Below, one piece after another: positions 11,067 through 22,569 of a DNA stretch of 64,000 bases. The translations under genes and the position numbers were made by a program. A model generated the notes under the pieces. It saw only the letters and a program-made list of their open reading frames with translations. It was not told the origin of the DNA and did not search any database. The stretch is from Rotaria macrura (lineage: Eukaryota > Rotifera > Eurotatoria > Philodinida > Philodinidae), in NCBI GenBank assembly GCA_900239685.1, contig OENT01000014.1, forward strand, positions 124,001-188,000. The letters run 5' to 3'. Position 1 is the stretch's first letter. Each line of letters begins with the position of its first letter.

Positions 11067-14000
11067 TTTTTACTTTGATCTATGACATAAAAATATATGT
11101 ATTCATGATAAAGAAATTTTCTCGAAAAGAATAATTGTAAGAAAATTTTCACAATGATCATGATAAATGAACTAGTGTTCTTTGGACGCTTGTACAAGGC
11201 AATGCTAATGAAAAGAACATCGTTCGTATGTCCCTATGCTGTTCTCAATTATAGGTTTGCTGAAATATTGCCGATATTAGTTACAACTATGCCAAGTTGT
11301 TTGATCATATTTTCTAATGTCGGGCTCAAATTTAGATCCCATCGAGCCATCAATTAGATTTGTTTTGATTGAACCATTCGAGAGTCTTCCTATTAAATGT
11401 TTGCAATATATAAAAGTTACAAGAAAAGAAATATATGTTGCATAGATTATCGAATGAATTAAATCAACATCTAGAAAGATTCGTATATCAGAAAAAAGAC
11501 AAAAATAAAAACTCTCTAAGAGATTTCATAAAGTCTTCAAACAAACCCCTATGCTTGTTGACGTTTTTAAATATGAACCAAGTCCAGTATAGACAAGACA
11601 AAATATTATCTTGTTGTATATCTCAATTTTGAACAGTGAAAATTTATTTGATATTTTTCAAAGGAGATCAAATGTATGAAGTTTTACTACAACTAATTGG
11701 ATGTGACAGATGAAAAATAAAAGAAACTCATAAAAAAAAAGAATAAAATCGTTTCATATTCTTTTATGCCAAAAGAAAGGTAACCAAATTCGATAAGAAT
11801 GAATAATGAAGTAAATAGTATCGGTCTTCATTACGATTGAAGGAAAAGAAGTATCGCGGGAGTTGAAGAAAAGACTAAAGAAGAAAAATGATATGACACC
11901 TTTTAAGAAAGAACTTTTTTTCTTTTTTCTATTCCCCCGACTAAACTGTGCACAGAAAAGCGTTTATTTAGTATGTCAACTCCCCTGTTGTCATTTAATG
12001 CAAGAAAAACAAAAGACAGAAAAAGGAATCAGTATTTCATCACAATTTTAGACGTAACAATGCTTCAGACATGTCAAACATATTCATAAAAAAGAAATGA
12101 GTAACTTCAAAGACTTACAATAATTTGTGTACTTAATTAATAGAGAAACAAAGCAAGAATTTCAACTCATAGACATATTAAAATAAGATTATATTATGCT
12201 GATGTTAATTTGTCATCGAAATAAAGAATTCAATAATTTTTTAAAGAAAAAAATTCATAGAGATAATTTCGAAATAAGACAACAAATCGATTTATTTCTC
12301 CAATATCTACATGTAAAACTATACAAGCAGAACTTGCGGTTTGACATTGAAGAATATATTTTATTGCGTATCTAATGATAAATATTGAAAAAGAAGAAGG
12401 TTTTGAAGCTACTAGCTCATGTTCGCGATAATATTTCATTTTCTAATCATGATAAATGTTGGTTATTTTAAAAACTCCTCTCTCTCTATTCATACATGAA
12501 AGGATTATACATTAGATACTTGAGTGTTTATGATCTTCATCTATGTGTGTGTGTGTGTACACACAATTATAGATTGGTATACTTTCACATAGATTATACA
12601 GTACTGTCTCATGTATTCTTATGATTGCAATGTCTAATATGAAGTAGACTCTTTAGACAGAACACACTCATATGAGAATTAATTAAATTAAAGATTAAAA
12701 AAATTCTTTCCTCAATCAGTTAAATCTCTCTCGAGTTCTATTCATGTTATCTATCAAATGACACTGATTGATTATCTCTTGAAAAGTAGACTATAGATAA
12801 TAGTTTTAATAGTGATTTAAAAAAAAAATAAAATTCTCAAATAGTTACAATAGAAAGAGATCGAAACAATTTTTTTGTAACATTTGAGGATTAAAAGTAA
12901 GAAAGATGCAGGAATTTTTCCCTCGTGTAAGAATAACAGGAAAATGATAGGAATACAAAGATGAAATGAAAAAAAAATGAAATGAAAAGAATGGAACACA
13001 TGAGAAACATGGTTACTATGAAAGAGAAAAAGCTAACAGGTAACTAGAAGAAATACTAGCGTATGATTATAAATATGTGTTTGTTCGACTAAACAACGGA
13101 GACATTGAAAACTTTTAAACATGCTAAATTGAGAAGGAAGTTAAGTGCTAAGCAACGAATAAATCTCTTTTTTTACAATAACTGAGAAAGTCATCATCCA
13201 ATCTATGAAAATGATGGTAATTTTAAAAATATGTCGACAACGAGCTTATTCGTAGATTTTCATTATCATGAGCAGAAGAGAAAGGAAACTGACGACAGTA
13301 GAACTCGTAAATGAGTTGAAAGTACGATAAAAAAGCATAAATCTGTCGAATGCCGTGGAATATGTTGATGCATAATCATGATTATACTAAGAAGGTAAGA
13401 AATGAAAATAGATTGCGTGATATTCGTAGTGTATATGTTGAAATTTATCTGATTAGATAATGTTACAATAGGGAATATATTGAAGCCATATTTCAAACAT
13501 CTTATTATTCAATGTTGTATCAATTTTAAATTCATCATAACCCATCCTGTTTTCTTTTTTTTGTTTACGATTAATTCAGGTTCATTAATCGTATAAAGAA
13601 ATTTCTATAAATTCTTGTTAATACAAAAAATACACAGATTTTTGCATTATTTACTTTCTCAGACTATATCAATAATTTCATATGACATAGGCAACGTGCT
13701 TGTATGAAGACAGAAAAACAATTTCAAGTATATCCAACATAAGTCATAATGTAATCTTATTCATACTTCCTAATGATATCAAACACATTACAAAAAAATA
13801 TTTGATCAAGGTAAACGCAAACTAAACTCGTCGCCAATGATTTATTTAGAATGCGAACGACTATATTTGCATCAAATACCAAATTCCGTGTCTTTATTTG
13901 TGTCATTACTATGATCAATAAATATATTTGTATAAAGAGTCATGATAATCGAGTGGATATTTTCACTTCCGAATGCATTTCCTTTTCGTATAATAATTAT

Positions 14001-14530
14001 TTATATCATACAGTCGTCAAACTAGTACTTCCATAGTAGAAGTATTCATAAAATACAACTTTTTTTTTTGCTCTGTTAATTATACTGGTCTTGTGCGCTT
14101 GATGTCAGTAGTATCGTAGTGTAATGTTAAATTTTCGATTACTACATAAGAATTGGAGTAGTGATTCGGCAAATAGAAATTAACTTATTTTTTGTGCATT
14201 TCCGATTCGTCGAAAAATAAAATTATAATGAAAAAAATCAGAATTAAAGCAGCCAGCTTTATTGATTTGATTGTCTTAAAAAATGATCCTCTAACTAAAC
14301 TGACTAAAGCTAGTTCAACTATCGTAGTAATGTTTTTACTCTGGGAAATTTATATATATGGGATTAAAAGAAGGAGCTCACTGTATATGCAATACTATTT
14401 TCATTGAAAAAAATCTTGCTGTACATTGTTTCAATTAAATGCAACAAATCAACTCAAATCATTGATAGTTTTCATTATACATATCTATCTTTTCTCATAT
14501 ATCTTTCGCATTTGTACCTAATACTGTTCT
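11067..14530. other. Non-coding AT-rich intergenic region
   Basis: About 3.5 kb of AT-rich sequence with stops in all frames and only short ORFs of biased composition. A (TG)n tract lies near 12545-12558. No gene, RNA or repeat family is recognised. Confidence 0.5.
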
Positions 14531-14538
14531 CTAATAAT
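14531..14538 (+). repeat. Left target-site duplication (ctaataat)
   Basis: Identical 8-mer directly outside the left terminus of the element at 14539-15248; its partner lies at 15249-15256. Confidence 0.7.
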
Positions 14539-15248
14539 GGTGTGCCGTAGAAAGGTCGAAAAGAAAAATGTCGAAAAAAATATAGAAAGTGAAAAAAGTC
14601 GAAAAATACATCTTGCCACAAAAAATGTCAAAATTCGAAATAAACGAAATAGTGATGTCTACAGTAAATGATGCCCTCTAAATATGAATAGTTCATGTTT
14701 TTTTCTCATAATTCTACTAGTCTTGATTTTGGACCTCTTGTAACTGTGATAATGATGATTAATATTTGATATAGATTAGGTAAACAATCCCTACAAAAGA
14801 GTAAATATATAACTAAAATTCTACCATTATGGCTACAGCTGCCGCATCTTCAGAAGATGAAACTCAATCAGAGTCACCAATTATTTCATTTATTAATTCA
14901 CAAAAAGGAAAACAATCGCAATTCAACGTCGTATTGATAATCTTGGTCAACGATATTATGATGGCGTTATAAGTGCTATGGAGTACTTAGATGGCTTATC
15001 ATATACAGTAGTAAAACGAAAAAAAATAGCATTTTATTATTTTTCTCTTCTTTATATTTTTCTTTATGATTTATTTCGATTATCACATGTTAGTAATAAC
15101 AAACAGAATAGAGCATACTTCTCTCAAGTCAGAATTTTCGAAAACACTCTTTTCGATCATTTTCCACGACAATATTTTTTTCGACATTCTTCCCTTTCGA
15201 TATTTTTCTTTTCGACATTTGTCCTTTTCGACCTTTTGACGGCCAACC
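14539..15248 (+). mobile_element. Deleted non-autonomous DNA transposon with TCGAAAA-rich inverted ends and 8-bp TSD
   Basis: The left end ggtgtgccgtagaaaggtcg and the right end, read in reverse complement as ggttggccgtcaaaaggtcg, are inverted repeats. Both continue into runs of repeated tcgaaaa motifs (about 14555-14650 and 15130-15235). The element is bordered by a perfect 8-bp direct duplication, ctaataat, at 14531-14538 and 15249-15256. Inside, an ATG at 14829 begins MATAAASSEDETQSE, then ISFINSQKGK, which resembles the start of a FLYWCH-type zinc finger. It then runs in another frame into RRIDNLGQRYYDG. This suggests that the N- and C-terminal ends of a transposase were joined by internal deletion. 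An 8-bp duplication fits hAT or Mutator-like elements; FLYWCH would favour Mutator-like. It cannot encode a full transposase. Confidence 0.7.
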
Positions 15249-15256
15249 CTAATAAT
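15249..15256 (+). repeat. Right target-site duplication (ctaataat)
   Basis: Identical 8-mer directly outside the right terminus of the element at 14539-15248. Confidence 0.7.
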
Positions 15257-15995
15257 CTTTTCGTCGAAACATATTTACTATTATTATGTATCACCTTGCT
15301 TGAGCATGATTTTAAAAATTATAATTAAACAGTAGATATCCTCTCGTTCTCTCTCTTTTGATGAACTTTCACTTTTCCACTAAACGTGATGTACTCAATT
15401 TTTCGACAGGAAGAATGTTTTAACTGTGAAATATTATACAATCATAATAGTAGATCATAAAAATAAATTGAATCAACATAATCTGCTTTGATTCGATGTG
15501 ACATAAATTATTCATTAGCAACAGATCATGGAACATAAATTAATAAGTCGTCGATTATTATGAACAAGACTTGGATGATTTCGATATTGATGAATCATTA
15601 TTCTTCATAGTTTAGAGGCATAATATTTACTCTCAAATTGTCAGGAAAACATGTTAACTTTCATGTTTTCATAGGACTTCTACAGTCTTTAGCGTACATA
15701 ACATTTTTCAGCAGTTTTATATACCTTGTGATGAAAACGAAAGGCTTCCTATTTGCCAGGAATAAGTTTTTATCGTGTTGTATCATATCAATTGAAATGT
15801 GACATTTAGCATAATCATAACATCTGTTCGATTCTAATATCCAATTACGTATGCGTCGATAACCAAACATGCTTGATATCCGTGTATACAGAATTTTCTT
15901 TGAAAGATTTATTTTTTTTCGAAAAACAAGAAAAAGAGAAGTTTTTTTGCCTACTGTAATTTAGCAAACAAGAATAAAAAATCTTCTTTTTAATG
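15257..15995. other. Non-coding region downstream of the small minus-strand gene
   Basis: About 740 bp with no recognised gene. A 69-codon minus-strand ORF at 15661-15870 has an ordinary look but no initiation context, splice partner or family resemblance, so it is not called. Confidence 0.45.
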
Positions 15996-16647
15996 TCAGA
16001 CCCGTTGGCGTTCATGCAGATCAAGTAGAATAGCAATAGCAAGATATCCGAGTTGTGCTTCTTTATCATGTATAGTTACATGATAAGCCTTATTTGACTT
16101 CGAAAATGAATCAGTCACTTGAAACAAAGTGCGTGGACATTGACATACCATGGAATCTGATCTGGATGAATTAATTTGTTCAAGAGTGTCTATGATAGAT
16201 AAATGCCGATCTTTTAAATCCGAACTTCGTACTTGATATAATTTTCTTCCAATCACAATTGTATAAAGATAATTATCCACACTTAAGAAATCATAATTCA
16301 ATTGACCAAAAAGAACTCTTTCATTAGATTCATTGTTTTGAATAGAGATTGAATAATTTCGAGGTTTCTTTGAATCTGGCTCAACAATACAATATTCATC
16401 ACCAAGATATTTTGATATTCCATTTGATAATTTAATGCTAGAAGAAAGAGAAAATAAATAAGAAAACTTTTTAGTACATCCAAATGAATAAGTAGTAGTT
16501 CAAAATAAGTAATGTCAATTATTACTTGTATTGACCCTTGTATTCTTTGGATGGTGATGCTTTGACTGTACATATTGCTTTTGAGCCGCCAGTTATTTCA
16601 AATTTTTCATTTTTAAATGAAAACTGTCGTGTAATCGTGTATTTCAT
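15996..16647 (-). CDS. Small beta-rich protein of unknown function
   Basis: Two exons, 16526-16647 and 15996-16437, joined by a GTAATA..CTAG intron, give 187 aa. The start is MKYTITRQFSFKNEKFEI; in-frame stops lie just upstream, which fixes this ATG. The protein alternates short hydrophobic and charged strands (KAICTVKASPSKEYKGQY, YDFLSVDNYLYTIVIGRK) and ends with a helix-like YLAIAILLDLHERQRV. The pattern of short beta strands recalls LURP-one/tubby-C-terminal-like or scramblase-like folds, but no diagnostic motif is present, so I name no function. There is no signal peptide or clear membrane segment, although the C-terminal YLAIAILL is hydrophobic. It lies downstream of ArfGAP on the same strand, about 1 kb away, as a separate gene. 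Confidence 0.6.
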
Positions 16648-17633
16648 TTGCTTCTGATCGCTTAAATATATTTCAATGGAATAGACAGCAGCTGAAATGT
16701 ACTAACTTAAATGATGTTTGCGCTTGTTGATAGTCAATTTGTTGAATGTATAATTATATAGTGCTTTTTTCGTTCTATGTTCGACCTTCTATTTACAAGA
16801 TATTTTATTATTATGATCAATGATGAGGCCGAGAGACTTATGTTATTCTTCTTTGATGCTAAGAAACGACAAATACTGCAGATAGAAATAACGTTCTTTT
16901 TTCTTTTTTTTTTTCATTCGTCACAATTGCGTCGCTTGTTACTATTGCTCTTCGACATTTTTTCTTGCTTCCATTTTTTTCCTCGACGATTGAGGAAAAC
17001 AGTAGGACTCTGGTGAATTACAAAAATATAATAAGGCTGCTTTCAAATACAAATACAAAGTACGAAATCGATTGATTTTGGTATAGATTATTGTTTACAT
17101 TGTTTGAATGCTAGTAGAGAATGAATGTTGACATTTCAACTAGAGCTTCTCATACTCATCACTATTAACGAGTATGAATGTATATAAAAAAAGACACAGC
17201 TCGTTTTTCTATTAACTTCAGGCCTATGGAAAGAAAAGGAACCATGCTATTTTTGATAGCAATAAAATATGTTTTTCGAAATTGATAATTCGGCAGATGT
17301 TCTGTTTTTATTATGTAAATATAAATATATATAGATATATATATATATATATAAATATATATGTATGTATGTTTGTATCTAGTAGATTGAAAGGACAAAT
17401 TTTTTTTGAAAGGTAAGTTAAAAGAAAAAAAAACAAATGAAAATGTAAGAAAGAAATAGCAAGTAACCAAGAGAATTGAGTGAAAGCTGTGATGAAGAAG
17501 CGTAATATCAAGCGATATTTAACAAAATTCTTCCACAGTTAATATGAGATAATAAAATGACGACTTGAAAATTGATTTAAAACGATGCGAGTAATTAATA
17601 ATATGAATAAAAAACACTTTTTATCGGACGATT
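16648..17633. other. Spacer between ArfGAP and the small downstream gene
   Basis: About 1 kb with no gene. It includes an AT dinucleotide tract around 17326-17362, which creates spurious Tyr/Ile-rich ORFs on the minus strand. Confidence 0.5.
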
Positions 17634-20600
17634 TTAATGTCGATCCTAAAAAGCAAACAAAATAAGATGAAATTTTAAATCTTAGCTTCAAAAACGTTTA
17701 TTCAAATAATTCATAGTCAAAATTCATCACTGATTAGTAGTCTCATACCATCAGTATTCATTAATATTTTACTTAACTGTTCTTACCGATTTCGTTAAAA
17801 TGTGAACTTTTATTTTTTCTGTAAAAAGAAAAAGTATTTAAATCTTTTTTCATGTTGATATTTCAAAGAGTAACAAAATAGCAAGTTCAAATTTGTTTTG
17901 TATCTATTTTACATACCTGAACACCAGATAAAACACTAGCGGCAAGTGTTGATAATCTACTAGCTGCCTTAGATACACCGTCTTTAAGATCAGCTTTCAT
18001 CGTTGATAAATCAGTACCATAATAGTTTGAACGATCTTGTTTTCGTTTACTTGGATCATCGAAAAAATCTTCGCTTGATATACTTGTATTTCCTTGAAAA
18101 CGGGAAATTGTACTGTTACGATCATTCTAGAAGAAATAAAAAAAAAAGAAAACGAACGCTCTTTTTTATTCATCAAAATGTGTCCATGTATAGAATAACG
18201 AATTGTTTTATTTTTATTATTATTTACGTATGAATGATACTTCAATTTGAAAGCTACATGCTCAAGCATTTGCAATAGAAGTTCAATTTAGATTAGCACG
18301 TGCAAATTATCAGAAAGTGTTAATTAGTAAAGAAAAAAACAGAGAAACAAGGAAACTGCTTGACGGTTTTGATTGTTCCTTTTTGGATTGAGGATGCATG
18401 CAGCGAAAAAATATATATGATGAAAAATGATTTGAATTTCTTTATATATATGTATAGCTATATGTAATTCATGCATGTACGCGGCGTTCACATACGTACA
18501 TCGGAATTTTTATTAAAAAATTGATCACTTGATATAGCCTTAGCATTTGAAAAGCGTTTTTGTGCATCATCATCATTTGCTTCACTGTAAGATGTATTTG
18601 ATTGGTTTCTTGAGTTTGATGATAAACTAATTAAAAAATAATATGATATGGAAAATAGGATTTGGTACGAGAAACAAAGGTTTTCTTTTTTCTATACCTA
18701 GAAGCACCATTATTGGAATAGGATGAAGTATTTGTTCCACCGTAATTTGAGTCTCTAGTTGGAATGTTTCGATCAACAACGTCCCAATCAGTATCGAATG
18801 AATCCGTAGCTTTTGATGATGATTTCGGTTTGAAGAAATCATCATCCAGTCTATGTAAAATAAAATATGACTTTAGTTGATTAAAAATCTTTTTCGATTA
18901 ATTTTTCGAATAGTTATACGTAATGAATTATCTAGCAAAGGTTATTCATAATCGTAGACAATGTAAACTATACTCATTCTATCGCAAATATTGAGTTCAT
19001 CTTAAATTTCAAAACGAGAGATATTCTGTTTCATAATAGAAAAACTTCAATTATTATAACTTTTTACAAATCGATTGGTATTGATGAGAAATACGGAAAA
19101 AAAGAATTTTGTTTCAGCTTAATTTTAGGATCTTGTTCTATCGATTTAAACTTGATCAATCGATCTACTACGAAACTTTACTAGAAACGAAAACTCAATC
19201 TTGCTAAGCTACTCTCTTTGCAGTCGAACAATTTCTTTTGCTTTGTTATTAACCGAGTATATGGTATGTTTTGATAAGTTGTAATACTGATTACGAAACG
19301 AAAATGAGAAGACTAGAAAATCAAATCGAACCGTATTATTTCAATGCTCATTAGATCTAATAGAAAAGTAAGAATTTAATAATAATGAAAAGTTTCCTAT
19401 TGTTAGCATGTGAGATACAGCCTTGCATTTATTATAACACATTAGGGAAATCTGTCAAGAAAAATGAACTTCTCTCATTTCGTCTCTATATAAATTTGTT
19501 TTGTAAAACATAATCTTGAATAGGTGATCAATCCATTGATATTAAAAATTTTGATTTAGTATCTTGTACTCGGGAAAAGTCTACCTACTAATTATCAGAA
19601 ATACTGTATCAAGTGTAAAAATAAATGTATAATTTCTCTGAAAGCAAACAATAGCAGTTGTTGTACGATAACTCATTAGACGATGCAGAACGATGGCTGT
19701 GACGACTCGAAAGAATTTTGATGTCAAGATATGAAAACTGACACGATCTGTTCTTTTCTTTGCAAACACTCATCTTTTACATGTTCAACCATGATCAAAC
19801 TTATAAAGGTGGGATCATATCAGGTGTATCGATCATAGCAAGTTACAACATACGAAAGAATGCTTTATCTCATTTCTCAAGGATAAAGCAAAATTAGAAT
19901 CTAAGAAATGTTTTTCAAGATACATTGACATACGTAAACATGATCTAATCAGCAACGATAACTACATGGTAGTTCACATATTAATCCCATAAAGATAGAG
20001 CTAATATTCTGTATAAGTAAGATAAAATTGTGATCAACTAGATGATTCAGTTAAGTAAGCATTCTAACTAATTCGAAAAATCTATTTGGCTTATTTTAAA
20101 ATTCAAATAACGAAAATGTTAGAAGAGCACGTGCATAATTAACATTTATTCAATGAGTACTTTCTAGAGTTGCGATAATTTTGATCATCATCAATTGATG
20201 ATGAAGCATCAGGACTAAATCATAAATTGAATTGGAAGTTTAATAAATCATATTCAATACGTACTTTGATCGACTACTGAAACCAGCTGATTCATAGTCA
20301 TCCAATGGATCTCGAGTTCGTGTTGCAAGAGAAACATTTCTTGTTGTAGTTACACCTTCTTGTTGTATAGTTTGCATATCAGTCATTGCACTATGACTTA
20401 CACCACTACATTAATTTCAAAAATACAATAGGTAAATTGCCGTTTCCCATCGATTTATATTATACCTCCGATTACCGAAACCCATGCCAAGCCGTTCCAT
20501 TTGTTCGGCTTTCTTTGGATTTGATTGTTTTAATTTAGCTTGTTCCAATTCACGCTTCTTGTCCATGTCTTGATAAACAAATTTGAGATTTGCCCTTAAA

Positions 20601-21814
20601 ATAACATATTTTTCAATCATTATACGATGATCGGTTTTAATACTCTTACATTTGTTTTTCCATTAGTTTTTCGGCTTCTTGACGATCTTTCATTTCGAGA
20701 TGAGCTTGTTGTTCACGAAATTTTTCTTGCTCTTGTACATTACGTTCAATTTCTTTGAAATCCGTCGTTACTTTTTGTGCACCGAAGCCTTTCTAACGGC
20801 AGAAAAACAGATTTATTAGTATTAAAAAACAACAAGACTTCACTTAAAATTGAAAAATAAAAACCTTTTTCGATGCCGGTGCCCGACGTTGACCGATGGT
20901 TGCCCTTTTGGGATCAAGCGGTTTTACTGAAGCATCATTATTCAAGGCATTTATATCTACGTTTGGTCCTTCGGTTTGCTGTTCAACTAGAAAAAAATTG
21001 TCAAAACTAAAGCAAAATACGAAAAATTAGATAATTTACTTTTATCAAGACTTGCGTTGCTGGAATGTGTCGAAGCCACTATAGTATCATCCCAACTAGT
21101 CTTAGTAGAGACTTGAAAGTGTTCTTGGAAGAAATCATTTTCTTGTTTTTCACTGTTTGCCTGACTATGATCAATCTTATGTCCATCGTCAAGAAAAAGC
21201 TAAGCGTATACATGTATATATGATTTCAACTAATCTGCCCTTTCCCCCGAATAGTTTATTACTTTAGTTCCATATTGTTTCATTGCTTTGCTAGCAAGTT
21301 GATGAAGTTTTTCACGGTACAATTGTGCTGCTCGACTATTATACTTCTGTTGAACATCTTTTGTTTGACAGCCATGTTGTTGAAAAAACGATTCCTGAAC
21401 GATACAAATTTAGAAAGGCCATTTGCTTTTAATGATAAAATGTGCTACTTACAGCATTCATATTTCCACCCACTTGCATAGCACTTAATATACAGAAAAA
21501 TAACGATTGAAGATTAATATTGAAAAATAACATACCGAATTTGAAGCCATCCCCAACTGGTATCCAGATTAGTCGAGCGAACAAATGATAGGTGAACGCC
21601 AAGACCACGATGTCTGGCAGAACAATCAATACATAAAAAAACACCGTATGTAACCGATGCCCATGTGGGATTTTTAGAATCACAATCGAAGCACATCTAT
21701 CAATAGTTTTATGTCCTTAATGTAATCAAAAGTTTGTTGACAAACCTTATTGGAAGGCATTGCTCTTAATCGTTTAAAGATCGCATCAATGTCTGATTTA
21801 GTTGGTTCCTCCAT
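17634..21814 (-). CDS. ARFGAP2/3: ADP-ribosylation factor GTPase-activating protein 2/3
   Basis: Thirteen exons: 21746-21814, 21536-21696, 21453-21483, 21263-21394, 21040-21199, 20865-20986, 20650-20792, 20466-20594, 20265-20405, 18698-18850, 18500-18626, 17917-18126, 17634-17645. Total 1590 nt, 529 aa (human ARFGAP2 521, ARFGAP3 516). The N-terminus holds the ArfGAP zinc finger, [20 protein letters not shown] then [20 protein letters not shown]; all four zinc cysteines and the arginine finger (R in HRGLGVH) are present. Mid-protein KGFGAQKV and the helix [20 protein letters not shown] to [10 protein letters not shown] match ARFGAP2/3. C-terminal repeats [20 protein letters not shown] and [14 protein letters not shown] are the family's amphipathic Golgi/coatomer-binding motifs. 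It stimulates Arf1 GTP hydrolysis in COPI coat recycling. The last coding exon is only 12 nt (DRH and stop). The intron at 18851-20264 is exceptionally long for this genome. Confidence 0.93.
18851..20264 (-). other. Long intron of the ArfGAP gene
   Basis: 1.4 kb, against 45-100 bp for most neighbouring introns. Nothing is recognised inside it: no terminal repeats, long ORF or RNA gene. An old insertion is possible. Confidence 0.5.
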
Positions 21815-22327
21815 TGTGCTGAGAAGTTAATAATGAATATTGTTACCTTGATTATAAAATCAGTCGATCTACAAAAAACCCATTCAACCTTGATTATTCT
21901 TAACACTATTTATTTGAAACTAAGAACAAATAAACGAACTGAGTGATGAATGACAATGATCGACATAAATTATTATTCGTTAAATGTACCAGTCACATTT
22001 GCCAATTAATTCGAAGATTATGCATACACAAGAATAATCATCGAAAGAATGTTAAAATCAAGAAAACGGGAATGCGTGCATTCCATTTTAGATCATATCT
22101 AACTCTAAATCATATCTTTTACAATTCTCATGCGACATCTATCCAATCATGTCATTTGTTACTCAATTATCGCCTCAAGAATCAGCGAAAAACAAAAGAA
22201 ATAAAAATGCTCAGAGCAAACGAAAGACATGGTATGGGTAAAATCTGAGTCATATATCCACATACTTGAGCAATTTTTACTGAGTTCATGACTCATGTTT
22301 GCCCAGCAATTGACTAATGTACGAGGC

Positions 22328-22335
22328 TATATATA
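22328..22335 (+). promoter_or_regulatory. Possible TATA box of the Nup98-like gene
   Basis: A tatatata motif lies about 235 bp upstream of the Nup98-like ATG, with possible initiator-like tca sequences about 25-30 bp downstream. It sits in the 755-bp divergent promoter region shared with ArfGAP. Such motifs are common by chance in AT-rich DNA. Confidence 0.3.
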
Positions 22336-22569
22336 GAATTTCCTACAATCGATCAACACTCATTGCAAGTTACAACGCAGGTTACGCATACGCTACTCTA
22401 GACAATTTATCAACTTCAACATCTTTTTTTATTATTTTCAGAAATCGCAAAACTATTCACAACCATAACTAATAGTTTAACGAATTTCCCAATTACTTAC
22501 CTTTCCAGTATCATCAACTGCTACCAGAACACTTACAACGAAATTCAACATACATTAATCTATCCGATA

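Noticed and set aside
15661-15870. 69-codon minus-strand ORF
   Set aside because: No homology, no splice link to the neighbouring gene, and length within chance.
17165-17511. Tyr/Ile-rich minus-strand ORFs
   Set aside because: They are translations of an AT dinucleotide tract.
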